From: Bradyrhizobium sp. CCBAU 53351
GTDB lineage: Bacteria > Pseudomonadota > Alphaproteobacteria > Rhizobiales > Xanthobacteraceae
Assembly (NCBI RefSeq): GCF_015291745.1
Contig: NZ_CP030059.1
Coordinates: forward strand, 1,515,501 to 1,579,500
DNA length: 64,000 nucleotides
Direction: 5' to 3'
The translations under genes were made by a program, and so were the position numbers. The first letter of the stretch is position 1; the number at the start of each line of letters is the position of its first letter. Shown here in pieces: positions 1 to 8,953 of this stretch. The notes under the pieces are model-generated. The model had not been told where the DNA came from and ran no database searches. It was given only the letters and a program-made list of their open reading frames with translations.

Positions 1-2220
1 CGGCTGACGATGCTGATCGCGGGTGCACCGATCGCGACGCTGCTGCTGCTCTCCGGCGACGGGATGCTGGTCTCGGTCGGAATCAATCTGCTGGCGCTGC
101 TCGTCCTGCTCGCCCGGATGATCAACACCAATTTCCGCTCCTTCGTGAATCTGGTCGAGACGCACGGACGGCTGTCCGAAGAGGGTGACCGCGCCCGGGC
201 CGCAGAGCAGATTGCGACCGCGTTCGCGGAGCGCTTCGACAGGGCGCTCAACAACATGTCCCAGGGCCTCTGCTTCTTCGACGACGACCAGCGCCTGATC
301 GTCTGCAACCGGCAATATCTCGAGGTCTACGATCTCGACCCGAAACGGGTCCGGCCGGGCATGAAGCTGAACGACATCGTCGATCTCCGCTATTCGGCCG
401 GCAGCGCACCGAAGATGTCGAAGCAGGACTATCTGGCCTGGCGCAACAGCGATCCGGTGATCGCTGCGAATTCGGACACGACCGTGGAATTGACCAACGG
501 ACGGATCGTGCGGATCCGGCATCGCCCGATGGAGGGGAAGGGCTGGGTCGCGACCCACGAGGACATCACGGAGCGCCATCGCACCGAGAGAGCACTCGCT
601 GAGGCGGAAGCCTCTTTCCGCCTGCTCTTCGAAGAGAACCCGCTTCCGATGTGGGTGGTCGATGCGAAGACGCGCCGGCTCATTGCCGTGAATGGTGCGA
701 TGTGCCGGCATTACGGCTATTCCCGCCAGGATCTCCTCGCGCTGTCCGAGCATCAGCTCGCCTATGGCGAGCAGCAAGCCGGAGCCGAGCGCGACTGCGA
801 ATTGCACAGGACCGCCGGCGGCGAGGCGATCGAGGTCGTGATCGAATCCCGGCCGCTCGCCTATGAGGGACAGTCCGCCCATGTCTGCGTCGCCTTCGAC
901 GTGACGGAGCGCAATCGGGCGCAGCAGAGGGTGAGTTATCTCGCGTGTCACGATGCGCTGACGGAACTGCCCAACAGGGCCGCTCTGGACCAGCATCTCG
1001 GCGCGGCGATCGAACGCGCGGAGATCACCGACAGCCCCTTCGCCGTGCTCTGCATCGATCTCGATCACTTCAAGGCGATCAACGACCGTTTCGGCCATGC
1101 CGTCGGCGACGCCGTGCTCTGCGAGGCCTCGCGGCGCCTGCAGGACGCCGCGCAAGGCTCCTACGTCGCGCGCGTCGGCGGCGACGAGTTCATCGGCATC
1201 ATCGACCGGTCGCCGCTGCCGGCAACGGCAGAGCTGCTTGCCACCAGGATGCGCGCTCAGTTCGAGCATCCGATCGAGGTCGACGGCCATGCGCTGAAGA
1301 TCGATCTCTGCGTCGGCATCGCGCTGTATCCGAGAGACGCCGACAATTCCGCTTCCCTGCTTGCGAACGCGGATGCCGCGCTGTATCGCGCCAAGCACGA
1401 CGGCCGGGGAGCCATCCGCCTGTTCACCAGCGCGATGGACCAGCAGCTGCGGGATCGCCGCGCGCTGGAGCACGATTTGCGCAATGCCGTCGAGCGCGGC
1501 GAGCTCTATCTGGAGTATCAGCCGCAGCAGCATCGGGACGGCACGCTCATGGCCTATGAGGCGCTGGTGCGCTGGCGGCATCCGGTGCGCGGGAGCATTC
1601 CTCCCGGCGCGTTCATTCCGATCGCGGAGCAGAGCGGCTCCATCGCGCAGATCGACGACTGGGTCCTGATGGAAGCGTGCCGGGAGGCGGCGTCATGGGA
1701 TCAGCCGCTCCGGGTGGCCGTCAACGTCTCCGCGGCGCAGTTTCGTCGGGAAAACCTCGACGGCCAGGTCCGCAGGGCGCTGCGGGACAGCGGGCTTCCG
1801 GCCGCGCGTCTCGAGCTCGAAATCACCGAAGGCGTCCTGATCGAGGACATGCCGCGGGCCAAGAGGACGATGCAATCGCTCAAGGCGCTGGGCATCCTGA
1901 TCGCGCTCGACGATTTCGGAACCGGATATTCGTCGCTGTCGTACCTCGAAGCGTTCCCGCTGGATCGCATCAAGATCGATCGATCCTTCGTCGCCTCGCT
2001 CGGCCAGGGCGAGCGATCGCTGGCCATCGTACGGGCCGTGATCGGCCTCGCCCACGGGCTCGGCGTGCCGGTCCTGGCGGAAGGTATCGAGACCGACACG
2101 CAGATGTCGCTCCTGATCCAGGAAGGCTGCGACGAGATGCAGGGATATCTGATCGGGCGGCCCGGCAGCCTCGTGCCGTCCAGGCCCGGCAAGAACGCGC
2201 GAAGGCGAGCGGCATCCTGA
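1..2220 (+). CDS. PAS-GGDEF-EAL cyclic-di-GMP signalling protein (5' partial)
   Basis: The frame is open to base 1, so the true start probably lies upstream. Counting from the ATG at 10, residues 1-37 are hydrophobic (end of a membrane sensor), two PAS-like domains follow at about 82-200 and 203-315, then a GGDEF domain with an intact GGDEF motif at about 390-394, then an EAL domain (YEALVRWRHP near 516, DDFGTGYSS later). Family knowledge: GGDEF domains make and EAL domains hydrolyse cyclic-di-GMP. The cyclase domain lacks the RxxD inhibitory site in front of GGDEF (AQGS there). Both catalytic signatures are intact, so the net activity cannot be told from sequence. It acts at the inner membrane. 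Confidence 0.93.
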   Translation, partial: RLTMLIAGAPIATLLLLSGDGMLVSVGINLLALLVLLARMINTNFRSFVNLVETHGRLSEEGDRARAAEQIATAFAERFDRALNNMSQGLCFFDDDQRLIVCNRQYLEVYDLDPKRVRPGMKLNDIVDLRYSAGSAPKMSKQDYLAWRNSDPVIAANSDTTVELTNGRIVRIRHRPMEGKGWVATHEDITERHRTERALAEAEASFRLLFEENPLPMWVVDAKTRRLIAVNGAMCRHYGYSRQDLLALSEHQLAYGEQQAGAERDCELHRTAGGEAIEVVIESRPLAYEGQSAHVCVAFDVTERNRAQQRVSYLACHDALTELPNRAALDQHLGAAIERAEITDSPFAVLCIDLDHFKAINDRFGHAVGDAVLCEASRRLQDAAQGSYVARVGGDEFIGIIDRSPLPATAELLATRMRAQFEHPIEVDGHALKIDLCVGIALYPRDADNSASLLANADAALYRAKHDGRGAIRLFTSAMDQQLRDRRALEHDLRNAVERGELYLEYQPQQHRDGTLMAYEALVRWRHPVRGSIPPGAFIPIAEQSGSIAQIDDWVLMEACREAASWDQPLRVAVNVSAAQFRRENLDGQVRRALRDSGLPAARLELEITEGVLIEDMPRAKRTMQSLKALGILIALDDFGTGYSSLSYLEAFPLDRIKIDRSFVASLGQGERSLAIVRAVIGLAHGLGVPVLAEGIETDTQMSLLIQEGCDEMQGYLIGRPGSLVPSRPGKNARRRAAS

Positions 2221-2244
2221 ACGGCGAACGCGGCGCAGAGCGCT

Positions 2245-2520
2245 CTAGCCGGCCGGACCGGTCCGGTCGCATTTCGGGCATCGGCCGTCCGCGGCGCTCG
2301 CGAGCTGGTGGCCGATTTCTTCCCTGAGGGCGTCGGCCTCGAACGGCGTCCCGTCGCTCTTCAGGATTCGCTTGGCGCGTTCGTAGGCATGGCTCTCGGC
2401 GGCGTCGTCGCCGACGCGGATGACCACCTCATCATGAAAAGGGCAGGCTGTGGTCGCACGCGTCGTCTCGAGCGCGTAGCGCACGGCCGCTGAGAGATCG
2501 TCGAGATTGGCGGACATCAT
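2245..2520 (-). CDS. Small hypothetical protein with CxxH and CxxC pairs
   Basis: A 91-residue protein. The start was placed at the ATG ATG pair at 2515-2520 because AGGAGA sits about 7 bases upstream; a longer frame back to 2634 has no such site and an unlikely composition. It has one CPFH pair (about residues 26-29) and one CPKC pair near the C-terminus, which together could bind one zinc. It is mostly acidic and helical-looking, with no signal peptide. It converges on the end of the GGDEF-EAL gene. I do not recognise a function. Confidence 0.7.
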   Translation of the reverse strand: MMSANLDDLSAAVRYALETTRATTACPFHDEVVIRVGDDAAESHAYERAKRILKSDGTPFEADALREEIGHQLASAADGRCPKCDRTGPAG

Positions 2521-2887
2521 GGCTGCTCTCCTGGTCGAGGCGGTCCCGATGGTGGCCTGTTGCTTGCGGGCGTGCCTGCTCTGTCCAGCGGCTGGGCCAT
2601 TCAACCCGCGGTCCCAGCTCTCGTTCCATCGCACCCGCCGGCAAAGCCGCTCCTTTCGGAGCCGGATTCCTGATCGCGATTGCCCGCACCCCTTCTTCCG
2701 AAGCGGCGCCCGGAGTGCCTAGGAGTCCGGGCCCCGCTTCGTGCGGCACCGGGCGACAGCGCGCCCGAAACCACCTTGATCATAGGCGCGGCCGGATGGC
2801 TCGCATTGACCCATCGCAAACCTGGGAAAGCTCCGTAGGGAATCGTCCGGAATTTCGCCGACGGCGGTTCCGGAGGATAAGAGGAGC
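2521..2887. other. Intergenic gap between divergent small genes
   Basis: No convincing gene was seen. The short frames here have no ribosome site and overlap each other on opposite strands. The gap must hold the divergent promoters for the genes starting at 2520 (minus) and 2888 (plus). I saw no clear dyad or terminator. Confidence 0.4.
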
Positions 2888-3100
2888 ATGCACCGCCAGA
2901 TCCTCTTCAGGTGCCCGCGCACCGGCATAAACGTCCAGCATCGGATCGATGACGAGCGATCCGAGAGTTCGGCGTCGGCCGACAGTTATGTGCCCGTGCG
3001 ATGCCCGGCCTGCATGTCGCTGCACTTCGTCAACAGCGCAACCGGCAGGCTGCTGAACGAGCGACATGCGCAGCCCGCCGCGAGGCCGCGTTCCGCCTGA
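2888..3100 (+). CDS. Small zinc-ribbon-like hypothetical protein
   Basis: A 70-residue protein starting at ATG 2888, directly preceded by GAGGAG. It begins MHRQILFRCPRTGINVQH and carries a second pair CPAC at about residues 38-41. The spacing CPRTG...CPAC resembles a compact zinc ribbon. Small proteins of this form (CPRTG, then a central CPAC followed by LHF) are, to my knowledge, frequent and often multi-copy in Bradyrhizobium; their role is unknown. It stands alone between the intergenic gap and the convergent ABC operon. Confidence 0.72.
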   Translation: MHRQILFRCPRTGINVQHRIDDERSESSASADSYVPVRCPACMSLHFVNSATGRLLNERHAQPAARPRSA

Positions 3101-3134
3101 TCCGGTCGCGTCGCGACGCCCGCGCGGGAAACCG

Positions 3135-4631
3135 TCAATGGATCGCCGCGTACATGATGGCTTCCTCCGTCGCCTCCAGCGCGGAGAACTCCTCGACGAC
3201 CTTGCCTTGCCGGCACACCAGGATGCGGTCCGACAGCGCCATGATCTCCGGCAGGTAGGACGAAATCACGACCACCGCCTTGCCCTTGTCGGCCAGTGAG
3301 TTGATCAGCTCGTGAATCTCGACGATGGCCCCGACATCGACGCCCCGCGTCGGCTCGTCGAATATGATCAGCTCCGGATCCTGGATCAGCGATTTGGCGA
3401 TCACGACCTTCTGCTGGTTGCCGCCGGACAACTCGACGACCTTGGCCTCGTCGCCGATGGCGCGCACCTTGAGGCGCTCGATCCACGATTTTCCGGTCGC
3501 CGTGCTCTCGCGTCGCGACAGCCAGGCGCGTCCCCTGGGAAACTTGGCAAGCAGGCCGAGATAGATGTTGCGCGCAATCGATGCGGTCTCGAAGAACCCT
3601 TCGACCTTGCGGTCCTCGGTCACGTAGGCAATGCCCGCCTGCACCGCCGGGGCGGGAACGCGGTAGCGCACCGGCTTGTCTCCGAGGATCACCTCGCCGC
3701 CATGGAAGAAGTCTCGCTTCATGACGCCTGCGACGATCTTGAAGGTCTCGGTGCGCCCGGCGCCGACGAGGCCGAACACGCCGGTGATCTGGCCCGCGAA
3801 CACCGACAGCGAATTGTTCTTCACCATCGGCGCCATCTTCAGGTTCTGCACCGTCAGCACCCGCTTGCCCGAAGGGCGGATTTGCGTCTTGCGCGCGCCG
3901 TAGAGCGTGTTGGAGAGATTCCGCCCCACCATCGCCTGGACGATGCGCGCCCGGTCGAAGCGGGAGGCATCGTCGGTCACCACATGCTTGCCGTCGCGCA
4001 GCACCGTGATGCGGTCGGCAAGCAACAGCGCCTCTTCGAGCGCATGCGAGATGAAGATGATGGAGACCCCGCGCCGCTTCAGGTCCTTGACCAGGTCGAA
4101 GAAGTATTTCTTCTCCTCCGGCGTCAGCGTCGCCGTCGGCTCGTCGAAGATGATCACCTTGGCCTTGTGCAGGACGGCGCGCGCGATCTCGACCATCTGC
4201 TTCTTGGCCGCCCCCAGGCCGCCGACCGTCGCCGTCGGCGTCACGTCGAAATTGAGCGATTGCAGGAATTGCTGGGCCGCGATGTAGATGCCGCGCAGGC
4301 GGTTGTAGAACTTCTCCTGGCCGAGGAACAGGTTCTGCGCCACCGTCATCGTCGGCACCAGGCTGTTCTCCTGGAACACCATGGCGATGCCGAGATTGCG
4401 CGCCTCCAACGGAGTCCTCGGGGTGACCTCGACGCCGTCGACGCTCATGCCGCCAGATGTCAGCGTCACGACGCCGGCCATGACTTTCGTCAGCGTCGAC
4501 TTGCCCGCACCGTTCTCGCCGACCAGCGCATGGATCTCGCCGCGCCGCAGGTCGAAATCGACGCCGTCGATGGCGGGCACGCCGGCGTAAAGCTTGGTCG
4601 CCTTCGACAGCGACAGGACCAGGTCGTTCAT
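3135..4631 (-). CDS. Sugar-type ABC transporter ATPase, double NBD (RbsA-like)
   Basis: A 498-residue protein with two nucleotide-binding domains, the arrangement of RbsA/XylG/MglA. First half: Walker A GENGAGKST, Walker B VIIFDEPTATLT, weak signature GGLGAAKKQMVEIARA. Second half: degenerate P-loop GLVGAGRTET, canonical signature LSGGNQQK, Walker B LIIFDEPTRGVDVGA. This asymmetry is usual in the family. It powers uptake through the two permeases upstream. The start ATG at 4631 has GAGGAGG upstream and overlaps the stop of the preceding propeller gene by four bases (ATGA), so translation is probably coupled. It is the last gene of the operon. Confidence 0.93.
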   Translation of the reverse strand: MNDLVLSLSKATKLYAGVPAIDGVDFDLRRGEIHALVGENGAGKSTLTKVMAGVVTLTSGGMSVDGVEVTPRTPLEARNLGIAMVFQENSLVPTMTVAQNLFLGQEKFYNRLRGIYIAAQQFLQSLNFDVTPTATVGGLGAAKKQMVEIARAVLHKAKVIIFDEPTATLTPEEKKYFFDLVKDLKRRGVSIIFISHALEEALLLADRITVLRDGKHVVTDDASRFDRARIVQAMVGRNLSNTLYGARKTQIRPSGKRVLTVQNLKMAPMVKNNSLSVFAGQITGVFGLVGAGRTETFKIVAGVMKRDFFHGGEVILGDKPVRYRVPAPAVQAGIAYVTEDRKVEGFFETASIARNIYLGLLAKFPRGRAWLSRRESTATGKSWIERLKVRAIGDEAKVVELSGGNQQKVVIAKSLIQDPELIIFDEPTRGVDVGAIVEIHELINSLADKGKAVVVISSYLPEIMALSDRILVCRQGKVVEEFSALEATEEAIMYAAIH

Positions 4632-5722
4632 GAGCGGGCCTCCTCGCCGAGCGAGGCCAGCGGCAGCCTGATGACGCGCCCGGGTCCCTTTGCGATCATC
4701 ACGAGATCGCTGCCGCATTCGACGGCGGCGACGATGCCGTGGTTGACGCCGTCGGCGCGGCTATGCAGCGAGGTGCGCGGCGAGCCGTCGGCTGCGAGGC
4801 GGATGACGAGGCCGTATGACCGCGGCGGCGCCCATGGCTTCATCACGCCCATGGTCTTGATGTGTGCGCCCTGCAGCGGCTCTTTGAAGGAATGGCCGGA
4901 GCGCAGGCGCGGCGCCACCCAGAACTCCGGGTCGATCTCCGCGATCATGCGGCGGCGATAGGCGGGCTCGCGCAGCACGAACTCGACCAGCTGGGTGCGT
5001 GCGGTGAAGGCGGTGAGCCAGAAACCGCCGCCGGGCGCCGGCGAAAGCCGGGACGGATAGACGGGCAGGTGCCGCAGCAGATCTTCGCGGGTTCCGTCCG
5101 GCGCGATCGAGACCAGGCGATGCCGCCAGCTTTCACTGACGAGGATGTTGCCGTCGCTCGCCACCGCGCCGAAAGCGTAGCCCAATCCGCCGGCAAGCTG
5201 CGTGATCGCGCCCGACTTCGAATCGAGCCGCAGCACGCGGCCCGTCTTGCCGAGCTCCATCAGGTCGCGCGCCCAGTCGCCGACACCGCGCAACGACGAT
5301 CCGTCCGTTGCGATCAACGTCCCGTCGGCCGCGGGCGCGAGCGCGTTGACGGCGTGCAGCCCTTGCGAGAATGTGGCCGTGGGCGTCTCCGCCGCGACAT
5401 TGTCGTAGAGCCGGACTTCCGTGCCGCCGAGCGCGACGGCGAGGCGTCCCCCGGGCAAGGATACCAGCGCAGAGATTGGCCGCTCAAAGGTCCGAACCGT
5501 CGTTGCCGCGTTGCCGGAAAGGCGTGTCAGCCGCACGCCATCGGCAAGCAGCACCGAGGTGCCGTCGGTGGCGAGATCCTCCGGCGCTTCGCATTCGAGC
5601 AGGGTCTCCGCATGCTCGAGCGCTTGGTTGGGTTTCAACGCCCCGTCGAACGACGGGACGGTGATGGCCGCCTCGCCGCGGCCGAGGAATCGGTTGGCGA
5701 ATTCGCTGAGTGCGGCGATCAC
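4628..5722 (-). CDS. Strictosidine-synthase/SMP-30-like beta-propeller protein
   Basis: A 364-residue protein read from a GTG at 5722 whose GTGA overlaps the stop of the upstream permease-propeller fusion. It shows repeated propeller-blade strands such as LATDGTSVLLAD, GAVASDGNILVSES and PGGGFWLTAF, resembling the C-terminal domain of its neighbour and the strictosidine-synthase/gluconolactonase superfamily. There is no signal peptide, so it is probably cytoplasmic. In this setting it may act on, or sense, the imported substrate (for example a lactone); that is inference. The catalytic metal ligands of SMP-30 could not be assigned by eye. Confidence 0.75.
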   Translation of the reverse strand: MIAALSEFANRFLGRGEAAITVPSFDGALKPNQALEHAETLLECEAPEDLATDGTSVLLADGVRLTRLSGNAATTVRTFERPISALVSLPGGRLAVALGGTEVRLYDNVAAETPTATFSQGLHAVNALAPAADGTLIATDGSSLRGVGDWARDLMELGKTGRVLRLDSKSGAITQLAGGLGYAFGAVASDGNILVSESWRHRLVSIAPDGTREDLLRHLPVYPSRLSPAPGGGFWLTAFTARTQLVEFVLREPAYRRRMIAEIDPEFWVAPRLRSGHSFKEPLQGAHIKTMGVMKPWAPPRSYGLVIRLAADGSPRTSLHSRADGVNHGIVAAVECGSDLVMIAKGPGRVIRLPLASLGEEARS

Positions 5723-7836
5723 GATGACGTCCCCCAGCGCTTGTCATATTGCACGAAGTTCGGATCGGCGTTGTCGAGCTTGAAGCGGCCGATCCGGTTG
5801 TTGGCGATGCCGCCGAGATAGAGATAGCCGCGATGCTCGCGCATCGAGGTGATCATGGGATGGTTGAGACCCCTAAGGTCCCAGAACGATTCCAGGATCT
5901 TGCCCTGCTCGTTGAACTTGACGACGCAGCCGGTGTTGATGTTCGGGAATAGCCATTCGTCGACCGGCACCCGCTTGGCCATGCGCCGGCGGAAGCCCGG
6001 CATCTTCCAGGCAAGGTCGAGCGACGGGCTGCGCATGCCGACCAGCGCCAGCCAATAATTGCCGTCCGAGGCAAGGTTGATGTTGTCGGGATAGCCGGGC
6101 AGGTTGTCCATGACGATTTCGACGTCGCCCTTCTTCGGGCCTGCGAACCAGTAGCGCTTGATCGAGCAGCCGAACGTCTCCGCGAACAGGATGGATTGCC
6201 CGTCGCTCGCGACCGCGACGCCGTTCGGGAATTTGAGGCCGCGCAGCGCGGTATGGGTCGCACCGGTCTTGGTGTCGTAGCAGATGATGCGGCCGTTGCC
6301 GCGCGCTTCCAGCCCGTCGACCGGCCACTCGTCCATCTCGTAGCGAACGGTGGCCTCTGAGAAGAAGATCAGCCCGTCGTCGGTGATGTCCAGATCGTCG
6401 GCGAGCCGCAGCCGGCTGTCGTCGTTCACGGAATAGAGGCTGCGGTTGGTCTCGTCGGTGGCCTTCTCCACGGTACCGTCGGGCTTGATGCGGTAGAGGC
6501 CCATGCCGCCGATGCAGACATAGAGATTGTCGTGCTTGTCGAAGGCCATGCCGAGCGGCTGGCCGCCGATATGCGCGAACACCTCCATCCGCTCGTAGTC
6601 CGGCGGAAAGAAACGGATGATGTCGCCGTGCCGCGATCCGGCGTAGAGCACGTCGTTGCGATCGAGGATGACGTCCTCGGGCGCCTCGATCCGGCCGAGC
6701 CCGATCAGCGAGACGTCGCGCAGCCTGTCGTTCTGCTCGAACGGTCCGCCCTTGCCGATCTCGGTCGGCGGCGGTGGCGGCAGCGCATGGTAGGTCGGGG
6801 CGACATAGACCTTGCTGATGATGCGGGTGCGGTTCTTCTGCCAGCGGATGTCGACCATCGCGGCCGCCAGCAGGATCGTCGCGAGCGCCATGCGGTTGAC
6901 GCCGCCGCGCGCGTTCATGGCGGTCAGGCCGTTGGTGACGAGGAGGACGACGAGCACGCCGGCCATCGACTTGACCACCGACCCCTTGCCGCCGCCGAGC
7001 GTGATGCCGCCGAGCACCGTCGCGGTCAGCACGATCACCTCGAGGCCGACGCCGATGTCGCCGCCGACGGTGCCGAGCCGGGCGGCGAAGAACAGCGCGC
7101 CGATGCTGGTCAGCACGCCGCTCGCGACATAGCAGAGCGCGATGGTGCGGCGGACGGGAATTCCGGAATTATAGGCCGAACGCCGCGAGCCGCCGATCGC
7201 GGTGATGTGCCAGCCCGGCCGCAACCGCGTCAGGAAGACGTGGCCGAAGATCGCGATCACGATGTAGACCAGCGCGACGCTGGGGATGCCGACCACGGTT
7301 CCGCCGCCGATGAAGTCCCATGTCGGAATGTCGGGGAAGGCGGAGGCGATGGCGTTGGAATAGCGCTGGATCAGCAGATCGTAGGCCGAGCGGTAGATGA
7401 TCAGCGTGATCAGCGTGGTGATGAAGGCGCGCAGCCTGAGATAGCCGATCAGCACGCCGTTCACGGCGCCGAGCAGCCCGCCGACGATCATGGTGACGAC
7501 CACCACGGCGGGGACCGGCCAATTGAGCACGTCGAGCAAATACAGCGCGCAAAAATCCGTCAGTGCGAAGATCGATCCGACCGACAGATCGATGCCGCCG
7601 ACGATGACGACCAGCGCCATGCCGAGCCCGATGAAGCCGATCTCGCCGGCCTGCCGCGCGGTGTCGGCGAGGCTCGACGGCGACAGGAAGTGCTCGAGCG
7701 AACGGCTGAGCGCGAAGCCGACGATCAGCAGCAGGATCACTGGAATGGCGGTTTCGGTCCATCGCTTGGACAGGATCTCGCCGAGGAGATGGTCCGGCCA
7801 GTAGCGATATCGGAGCCTCGTCAGTGTCTCGCGCAT
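5719..7836 (-). CDS. ABC permease (RbsC type) fused to a strictosidine-synthase-like propeller
   Basis: A 705-residue protein. Residues 1 to about 335 are a BPD_transp_2 permease with multiple hydrophobic segments and the typical LGGITLGGGKGSVVKS loop. A proline-rich linker (ALPPPPPTEIG) leads to a C-terminal domain of about 340 residues with strictosidine-synthase/APMAP hallmarks: GQPLGMAFDKHDNLYV, FPNGVAVASDGQ, ILFAET, RYWFAGPKKGD and NLPGYPDNI. RbsC-type permeases normally end after about 320-340 residues, so this is a true fusion in one frame, not read-through. If the permease has both ends inside, the propeller is cytoplasmic. It lies between the binding-protein gene and a second propeller gene. 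Confidence 0.9.
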   Translation of the reverse strand: MRETLTRLRYRYWPDHLLGEILSKRWTETAIPVILLLIVGFALSRSLEHFLSPSSLADTARQAGEIGFIGLGMALVVIVGGIDLSVGSIFALTDFCALYLLDVLNWPVPAVVVVTMIVGGLLGAVNGVLIGYLRLRAFITTLITLIIYRSAYDLLIQRYSNAIASAFPDIPTWDFIGGGTVVGIPSVALVYIVIAIFGHVFLTRLRPGWHITAIGGSRRSAYNSGIPVRRTIALCYVASGVLTSIGALFFAARLGTVGGDIGVGLEVIVLTATVLGGITLGGGKGSVVKSMAGVLVVLLVTNGLTAMNARGGVNRMALATILLAAAMVDIRWQKNRTRIISKVYVAPTYHALPPPPPTEIGKGGPFEQNDRLRDVSLIGLGRIEAPEDVILDRNDVLYAGSRHGDIIRFFPPDYERMEVFAHIGGQPLGMAFDKHDNLYVCIGGMGLYRIKPDGTVEKATDETNRSLYSVNDDSRLRLADDLDITDDGLIFFSEATVRYEMDEWPVDGLEARGNGRIICYDTKTGATHTALRGLKFPNGVAVASDGQSILFAETFGCSIKRYWFAGPKKGDVEIVMDNLPGYPDNINLASDGNYWLALVGMRSPSLDLAWKMPGFRRRMAKRVPVDEWLFPNINTGCVVKFNEQGKILESFWDLRGLNHPMITSMREHRGYLYLGGIANNRIGRFKLDNADPNFVQYDKRWGTSS

Positions 7837-7866
7837 CTGCCTTCCGATGATTCCATGAGCAGGGTT

Positions 7867-7900
7867 GCGCGCTCCGCGCCCGAAGGGGCGGAACGCGCGC
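7867..7900 (-). promoter_or_regulatory. Intra-operon GC-rich hairpin
   Basis: In the 76-base gap between the binding-protein gene and the fused permease, GCGCGC...GCGCGC arms (6 bp) enclose an inner CGCCC/GGGCG stem with a GAAG loop. Such hairpins after binding-protein genes often protect the upstream mRNA and lower expression of the downstream permease. The structure is visible in the sequence; the role is inferred. Confidence 0.45.
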
Positions 7901-7912
7901 CGTCGGTTGCGA

Positions 7913-8929
7913 TCACTTCTTGAGGTCGGAGAGATTCCAGCACGCCGTCTGGGTGTCGGCGTTCTCCTTGGTGATCGGAATCAGCGTGGTGTACTCGGAG
8001 CCCTTGACCGAACCCGGCTTGGCGCCCGAGGACAACAGCCATTTGATCGTGCCGGCCATCTGCGCTGCCTGCGTCGGCACGTCGTAGCTCATGTTGAGAT
8101 CGAACGAGCCGTTCTTCACGAGTTCGCACGCGCCCTTGCGCTCGCCGCCGCCTGAAGTCGCCAGGAACACCTTGCCGGTCAGGCCGGCTTCCTTGATTGC
8201 CGCGGCGGTGCCGATGTCCATGCCGTCCCAGAAGCCGACGATGCCGCAGAGATCAGGGTTCTGCTTCAGCACCGTCTGGGTGATCGCCTTGGCTTTCGCG
8301 GCATCCCAATCGGCGGCCTGGCTGGAGACGACCTTGATTTCGGGGTGCTTGGCGAGGATGTTCTCGACGCCCTTGAGCGTATAGGCGCTGGCCGCCGCGG
8401 AGAGCGCGCCCTGGATGATGGCGATCTTGTTCGACTTGCCCTGGCAGGCCTTCACCACGCCTTCGGTCTGCCGCTCGCCGATCTCGATCCAGTTGGCGCC
8501 GACGAAGGCCGAGCTGCGATAGGCCGAGCCCATGTTGATCTGGATGACGTAGATGCCCTCGTTCTCCGCGCGCTGCAGCAGTTTTGCGTAGGTCTGGACG
8601 TCGGGATTGTGGATCACCATCACCGCCGGCTTCTCCGAGATCAGCGAGGTGACGGCCTGTGCGCCCGCATTGGTATTCCAGTTGGGATCGCGGATCACGA
8701 ACTTGACGCCGAACGGCTCGAGCTCCTTCTTGAGCCCCGCGTACCAGCCTTCCGTCAGGTCGAAGTTCATCGCGACCGGAACGTAGGCGACGGTCTTGCC
8801 GGCCAGCGCTTCCCGGAAGGTCTTCTGAAACGGCTCGTCGAGCCCCTGTTGGGCGAGGGCCGGGACCGTGCCGGCTGCAAGCGCCAATGCGGCGAGACTT
8901 CCAAGCGCGAACTTATTCATGCAGGCCAT
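7913..8929 (-). CDS. Periplasmic sugar-type solute-binding protein (RbsB-like)
   Basis: A 338-residue protein. ATG 8929 is preceded by AGGAGG at about 7 bases; a second ATG at 8920 also gives a full signal peptide (MNKFALGSLAALALAAG...ALAQ). The mature part is a Peripla_BP_4 type I fold: KTVAYVPVAMNF start, VMVIHNPDVQTYAKLLQRAE, SNKIAIIQG and IVGFWDGMDIGTAAAIKEAG hinge regions. It binds the transport ligand, probably a sugar or polyol-like molecule, and delivers it to the two permeases. Its position right behind the first permease and before a hairpin fits high expression. Confidence 0.92.
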   Translation of the reverse strand: MACMNKFALGSLAALALAAGTVPALAQQGLDEPFQKTFREALAGKTVAYVPVAMNFDLTEGWYAGLKKELEPFGVKFVIRDPNWNTNAGAQAVTSLISEKPAVMVIHNPDVQTYAKLLQRAENEGIYVIQINMGSAYRSSAFVGANWIEIGERQTEGVVKACQGKSNKIAIIQGALSAAASAYTLKGVENILAKHPEIKVVSSQAADWDAAKAKAITQTVLKQNPDLCGIVGFWDGMDIGTAAAIKEAGLTGKVFLATSGGGERKGACELVKNGSFDLNMSYDVPTQAAQMAGTIKWLLSSGAKPGSVKGSEYTTLIPITKENADTQTACWNLSDLKK

Positions 8930-8953
8930 TGTCTTCCTCCTTGTTGGGGCAGA

